From the NCBI GenBank assembly GCA_013396655.1, contig WBMV01004761.1:1248088-1312087 (forward strand): a stretch of DNA of 64,000 nt, in the 5' to 3' direction. The notes under the pieces were generated by a model. That model was not told where the DNA came from and searched no databases. It was given only the letters and a program-made list of their open reading frames with translations. Made by a program: the position numbers and the translations under genes. Shown in pieces: positions 63,301 to 64,000 of the stretch (positions within the stretch are counted from its first letter, which is position 1; each line of letters begins with the position of its first letter). The DNA is from Campylorhamphus procurvoides. Taxonomy: Eukaryota > Chordata > Aves > Passeriformes > Dendrocolaptidae.

Positions 63301-64000
63301 GAAGTATTTGATTGCATGTGTCAATAGTTGGATAAGACATACTCATCTGAAAAAATGAATTTGGGGCATCTGTAAATTCATTTTCCAGCAAACCTTCAGA
63401 TAAATAAAGTTAATTTCTAGAAACATTAGGATTACTTTAAGCACAAACAATTAGAAGACTCTATATTCTTCCGTCACATTTTATTAGCACAAACATCTTC
63501 ATATTTTCTAAGGCCCAACAGGAAAAAATTACATTAGGATTTCACTCCAGATGATTCTTGTTTCAACTTGACAAATTCTAATCCTGTTTGGCATAATTAT
63601 GTCTTTGGAGAGCAACACAAACAAGATAAGGGACACAAACATAGCAAATAATATTTTCATACCTTGAGAATGCAAGGTTTCCATAAATACTACAATAATG
63701 GATATACTTAGCAGTTCGCAGAAAGGCGAAAAGAAGATAGTCCAATTCATGCAGTAAATCTAGTTTCTAGCATGGACTATCCAACAAACTTAGCAGAGAG
63801 ATTTTTATTTCTTTTCTTTCTATTTGATAAAAAGTATCTAAACAGAGGGAATACTCACATCAGTGTTTATTGTACTCCACTACATCTTTCCTCCTCAAGG
63901 TCAAAAGACTTGCTCAGATATCAAACAAACATCAAAGCCCCTGTAGATAAGTTTTAACAATTATCAAAACTTGTGCTGTATATGGCTTGACACATCTGTT
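6190..64000 (-). CDS. TTC27: TTC27 gene, 3' part: 11 coding exons, 5' end outside the window
   Basis: This is the gene-level entry; coding bases are only those in the exon entries. The 11 exons sum to 1413 bases and read as 470 residues plus stop without a frameshift. They match, from memory, about the C-terminal 56% of human TTC27 (about 843 residues), starting at the motif CLLSQPKFW. Numbering the fragment from that Cys, TPR-type helical repeats run from about residue 71 to 290, with a helical C-terminal region after them. The gene is related to yeast Emw1. I recall reports linking human TTC27 to U5 snRNP (EFTUD2) assembly with HSP90-type chaperones, but the sequence itself shows only a TPR scaffold with no catalytic motif. 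No signal peptide or membrane segment is seen in this part. In human the neighbours are BIRC6 upstream and LTBP1 downstream; neither is visible here. No premature stop or broken splice site was found. Confidence 0.96.
6206..6211 (-). terminator. TTC27: Poly(A) signal AATAAA of TTC27
   Basis: A canonical hexamer (TTTATT on the plus strand) lies about 95 bases past the TTC27 stop. On the minus strand it is followed by a GT-rich stretch (TGCTGTTCCTGTGGTC) that could serve as the downstream element. Confidence 0.75.
6304..6426 (-). CDS. TTC27: TTC27 terminal coding exon, fragment residues 431-470 and stop
   Basis: 123 bases: 40 codons and TGA (6304-6306). Acceptor TTTGTCATGCAG|CAA. It reads [30 protein letters not shown] and [10 protein letters not shown], then stop. 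The human C-terminus (recalled) has the same plan, QLFTD...ADDITAMDTLVTELQ and LSNQFRNQY, so the length is conserved while the sequence has drifted. The heptad-like spacing of hydrophobic residues suggests a short terminal helix. Open frames on the plus strand here (6203-6419) are antisense shadows. Confidence 0.96.
   Translation of the reverse strand, partial: QLFIDGTSNEVHSEIADEVTAMDNMIAELQELSNQLRDQC
6427..9531 (-). other. TTC27: TTC27 last intron
   Basis: 3.1 kb between the donor AAG|GTAAGA and the acceptor CATGCAG. No exon-like match to TTC27 inside. A single ambiguous base lies at 7678. Overlapping open frames on both strands at 7725-8074 are not recognisable as a gene or repeat. Confidence 0.85.
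7678..7678. other. Ambiguous base (N) after a run of six C
   Basis: The only non-ACGT symbol I noticed. It directly follows CCCCCC in the TTC27 last intron, so it is probably an unresolved homopolymer length. Confidence 0.95.
9532..9632 (-). CDS. TTC27: TTC27 coding exon, fragment residues 397-430
   Basis: 101 bases: two bases completing Val, then 33 codons. Acceptor GGATTCTAG|TG, donor AAG|GTAAGA. It reads [20 protein letters not shown], then [13 protein letters not shown]. The basic KCSKNKS and LNLRGL-SKAK motifs match human. It lies in the helical C-terminal region. An open frame continuing upstream into intron sequence (to 9795) is not coding beyond the acceptor. Confidence 0.96.
9633..10233 (-). 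other. TTC27: TTC27 intron (601 bases)
   Basis: The shortest intron in the window. It has standard GT-AG ends and no other structure seen. Confidence 0.9.
10234..10345 (-). CDS. TTC27: TTC27 coding exon, fragment residues 360-397
   Basis: 112 bases: 37 codons plus one base. Acceptor CCTTCTTTCAG|TCA, donor CATG|GTATGT. It reads [20 protein letters not shown], then [17 protein letters not shown]. The Trp-Glu-Lys-Asp and SFKEVV positions match human TTC27, but the exon is clearly less conserved than the TPR core. The last base (G) forms a Val codon with the first two bases of the next exon. It was identified from reading phase and similarity. Confidence 0.95.
10346..13740 (-). other. TTC27: TTC27 intron (3.4 kb)
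   Basis: No TTC27 exon is missing here, because reading phase and protein are continuous across it. It contains a 21-base inverted repeat at 13317-13337 (10-base arms around one base). It also holds unrecognised open frames at 11264-11545 (plus) and 12351-12707 (minus) that I take as chance. Confidence 0.85.
13741..13938 (-). CDS. TTC27: TTC27 coding exon, fragment residues 294-359
   Basis: 198 bases, 66 codons, phase 0. Acceptor TTTCTTTAAG|GTG, donor AAG|GTAAAT. It begins [20 protein letters not shown], continues through [19 protein letters not shown] and [12 protein letters not shown], and ends in a polar linker ([10 protein letters not shown]) that differs from human (from memory). This is the helical region after the TPRs. 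The [15 protein letters not shown] segment is a strong family signature. Confidence 0.97.
13939..16672 (-). other. TTC27: TTC27 intron (2.7 kb)
   Basis: AT-rich intron with no recognised repeat, RNA gene or exon. Confidence 0.85.
16673..16838 (-). CDS. TTC27: TTC27 coding exon, fragment residues 238-293 (TPR, part 2, and a further TPR)
   Basis: 166 bases: one base completing a Lys codon, then 55 codons. The acceptor is a run of 14 T followed by AATTGTGTAG|G, and the donor is CAG|GTGGGG. It reads [20 protein letters not shown], finishing the TPR begun in the 53-base exon. Then come [20 protein letters not shown] and [15 protein letters not shown], a second TPR (about 255-288). The protein is almost identical to human here, the most conserved stretch in the window. 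Confidence 0.97.
16839..20731 (-). other. TTC27: TTC27 intron (3.9 kb)
   Basis: Contains three near-direct copies of CTTTAAAC at about 17639-17670 and the longest open frame of the window (18125-18664, minus, 179 codons), which I do not recognise. No splice-consistent TTC27 exon lies inside. Confidence 0.85.
20732..20784 (-). CDS. TTC27: TTC27 coding exon (53 bases), fragment residues 221-238 (TPR, part 1)
   Basis: This is the shortest exon seen: 17 codons plus 2 bases. Acceptor CGTTCTAG|AAT, donor GAA|GTAAGT (strong). It encodes [17 protein letters not shown], the first helix of a TPR, and its last two bases pair with the first base of the next exon to make Lys. The match to human is nearly exact. 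Too short to appear as an open frame of its own, it was found by following the phase and the donor and acceptor between 22454 and 16838. Confidence 0.95.
20785..22453 (-). other. TTC27: TTC27 intron (1.7 kb)
   Basis: Joins the two halves of a conserved peptide (LEPD to NAEAW). No other feature recognised. Confidence 0.88.
22454..22552 (-). CDS. TTC27: TTC27 coding exon, fragment residues 188-220 (one TPR repeat)
   Basis: 99 bases, 33 codons, phase 0. Acceptor TTTCTTTCCAG|CTA, donor GAT|GTATGT. It reads [20 protein letters not shown] followed by [13 protein letters not shown]. This is a textbook 34-residue TPR, with W/L/G/Y/A at the consensus packing positions and Pro at the end. One repeat almost fills one exon, so skipping this exon would remove a single TPR in frame. 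Confidence 0.97.
23175..23555 (-). mobile_element. CR1 LINE fragment, upstream segment in inverted orientation
   Basis: Read on the minus strand this matches the avian CR1 segment upstream of the 3' terminal region. Recognisable CR1 text includes the antisense forms GAGGTCACACCTCAGC and GTTGCTCTCCTCTGAACGC, plus CTGGTTGTGCTGTGTC. No ORF2 coding frame survives. The left edge (about 23175) is the CR1 position just before the start of the neighbouring plus-strand segment, which makes the two parts one rearranged insertion. Confidence 0.85.
23556..23820 (+). mobile_element. CR1 LINE fragment, 3' terminal segment
   Basis: The plus-strand CR1 3' end includes GGGGAGGTTTAGACTGGATA, GAAGCATTTCTTCACTGACA, AAGAGGCATTTGGACAATGC and GGACTAGATGATTGCTGTAG, ending near the usual short-repeat tail (TTCCAAC, then degenerate). 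The tail has decayed, so the exact end is uncertain by about 15 bases. A short open frame over it (23568-23771) is part of the old element. Confidence 0.9.
27806..28033 (-). CDS. TTC27: TTC27 coding exon, fragment residues 112-187 (two TPR repeats)
   Basis: 228 bases, 76 codons, phase 0, the longest exon in the window. Acceptor TTTAACAG|GCA. The donor is CAG|GTTGGG, a weak site with T at +3 and G at +4 (findings). The first TPR-like unit covers about residues 127-152 ([17 protein letters not shown]). A canonical unit covers about 154-185 ([20 protein letters not shown], then [10 protein letters not shown] with the usual terminal Pro). The part coding for [20 protein letters not shown] is much richer in GC and CpG than the rest of the gene. 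Overlapping open frames on the same strand, such as 27772-28047, are shadows of this exon. Confidence 0.97.
28034..34171 (-). other. TTC27: TTC27 intron (6.1 kb)
   Basis: Contains one truncated CR1 copy (29554-29700). Otherwise AT-rich, with no gene or RNA recognised. Confidence 0.85.
29554..29700 (-). mobile_element. CR1 LINE 3' end fragment (truncated)
   Basis: Antisense CR1 terminus running from a degraded ATAGAATGG-type tail (ACAGAGTCATAAAATGG) through AGGGACCTTAAAGATCATCT and TAGACCAGGTTGCTCAAAGC to TTGAACACTGCCAGGGA. About 147 bases, 5'-truncated as is usual for CR1. It is less diverged by eye than the copy at 23175-23820. It lies in the same transcriptional orientation as TTC27. Confidence 0.93.
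34172..34294 (-). CDS. TTC27: TTC27 coding exon, fragment residues 71-111 (TPR-like)
   Basis: 123 bases, 41 codons, phase 0. Acceptor ATCTTCCAG|CGG, donor AAG|GTAAGA. Translation opens [20 protein letters not shown] and closes [10 protein letters not shown]. Helix-turn-helix spacing and the small residues in the first helix fit a degenerate TPR that packs before the canonical repeats. The match to human (recalled) is very high. Confidence 0.96.
34295..36381 (-). other. TTC27: TTC27 intron (2.1 kb)
   Basis: Ordinary AT-rich intron with GT-AG ends. No repeat or additional exon seen. Confidence 0.88.
36382..36477 (-). CDS. TTC27: TTC27 coding exon, fragment residues 39-70
   Basis: 96 bases, 32 codons, phase 0. 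Acceptor TTTAACAG|GCA, donor CAG|GTGGGA. It reads [10 protein letters not shown] at the start and [11 protein letters not shown] near the end, the latter essentially identical to human. It follows directly on the KQTQ end of the preceding exon across an intron of about 20 kb, so no exon is missing between them. The Cys-Cys-Gln-Val-Pro-Pro-His-Trp stretch is a family signature just before the TPR region. Confidence 0.96.
36642..36685. repeat. Tandem duplication, 2 x 22 bases
   Basis: Two adjacent copies beginning AAGCCTTTT and ending ATGTAAGAAAAT (36642-36663 and 36664-36685) differ at one position. Likely replication slippage, about 165 bases upstream of the exon at 36382-36477 in transcription order. 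Confidence 0.9.
42600..42629. repeat. Perfect inverted repeat, 13-base arms, 4-base loop
   Basis: TAAGTATTTTGAC and its exact reverse complement flank AATG. The RNA of either strand would fold into a tight hairpin. The arm is shorter than a typical microRNA precursor and pairing does not extend outward, so no function is assigned. Confidence 0.85.
56501..56543. repeat. TAGA (GATA) microsatellite with TA-rich palindrome
   Basis: About four ATAG units, then ATAGGATATATCTCTATATAT, in which AGATATA-GGA-TATATCT is self-complementary. It ends 26 bases from the donor site of the exon at 56569, inside the intron. Confidence 0.9.
56569..56682 (-). CDS. TTC27: TTC27 coding exon (first in window), fragment residues 1-38
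   Basis: 114 bases, 38 codons, phase 0 at both ends. The acceptor is a pyrimidine-rich tract ending CTGCAG and the donor is CAG|GTAAGC. Translation begins [20 protein letters not shown] and ends in AMKQTQ, closely matching the human segment that follows LLAFTS. It lies just N-terminal to the first TPR-like repeat and is probably helical. The exon before it (ending LLAFTS in human) is not in the window, so the intron to its right runs past base 64000. A TAGA microsatellite lies 26-68 bases downstream of the donor. Confidence 0.96.
56683..64000 (-). other. TTC27: TTC27 intron, continues past the window edge (at least 7.3 kb)
   Basis: No sequence here matches the preceding TTC27 segment expected to end in LLAFTS, so the next exon is beyond base 64000. 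The intron contains an old CR1 fragment at about 57068-57140 and an open frame at 57292-57546 (minus) with a splice-acceptor-like start. Confidence 0.82.
57068..57140 (-). mobile_element. CR1 LINE fragment (old, short)
   Basis: On the plus strand, GAGGCTGAACAAATCCAG followed by CTCTCTTGGCCTCTCCTCAC and GGAAGGTGCCCTGATGCC parallels the antisense CR1 text for the region around the 'GAGGACAGGCTGAGAGAGCTGGG' block. It is diverged and short, so borders are approximate. Confidence 0.6.

Noticed and set aside
63852..63957. Donor-like ACTCAC (GTGAGT on the minus strand) as a possible next TTC27 exon
   Set aside because: None of the three minus-strand frames to its right gives the peptide expected before CLLSQPKFW, so it is not the missing exon.
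1..64000. Bacterial-type systems: operons, CRISPR arrays, insertion sequences, phage
   Set aside because: Spliced vertebrate gene structure and CR1 repeats show this is animal nuclear DNA; no regularly spaced repeats or prokaryotic gene packing were seen.

Overview
The window is vertebrate nuclear DNA, most likely avian. It is AT-rich, it has long introns with GT-AG borders, and its recognisable interspersed repeats are CR1 LINE fragments, the dominant retrotransposon of birds. There is no operon structure, no ribosome-binding-site pattern and no long uninterrupted coding frame. I cannot name the species.

One protein-coding gene is supported: TTC27 (tetratricopeptide repeat protein 27), on the minus strand. 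The window holds its last 11 coding exons. In transcription order they are 56569-56682, 36382-36477, 34172-34294, 27806-28033, 22454-22552, 20732-20784, 16673-16838, 13741-13938, 10234-10345, 9532-9632 and 6304-6426. They join into one open frame of 1413 bases (470 residues plus stop) with consistent phases and GT-AG sites at every border, so this is an intact functional copy. The N-terminal part and the promoter lie beyond base 64000. A short 3' UTR ends at an AATAAA signal (6206-6211).

Layout: 1 to about 6190 is the flank downstream of TTC27. It holds no supported gene, but it has a kB-like motif beside a TATA box (5638-5664) and a small CpG-rich block (about 5860-6080). From 6190 to 64000 everything is TTC27, mostly intron, including one intron of about 20 kb (36478-56568). 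CR1 remnants lie at 23175-23820, 29554-29700 and about 57068-57140. The first is arranged like a 5'-inverted (twin-primed) insertion and is the most distinctive structure in the window.

I found no CRISPR array, tRNA, rRNA, intact mobile element or new multi-gene system. The remaining open frames are short and generally look like chance. A few that coincide with GC shifts or splice-like borders are listed as findings with modest scores. Protein recognition rests on my memory of the human TTC27 sequence, not on a search.
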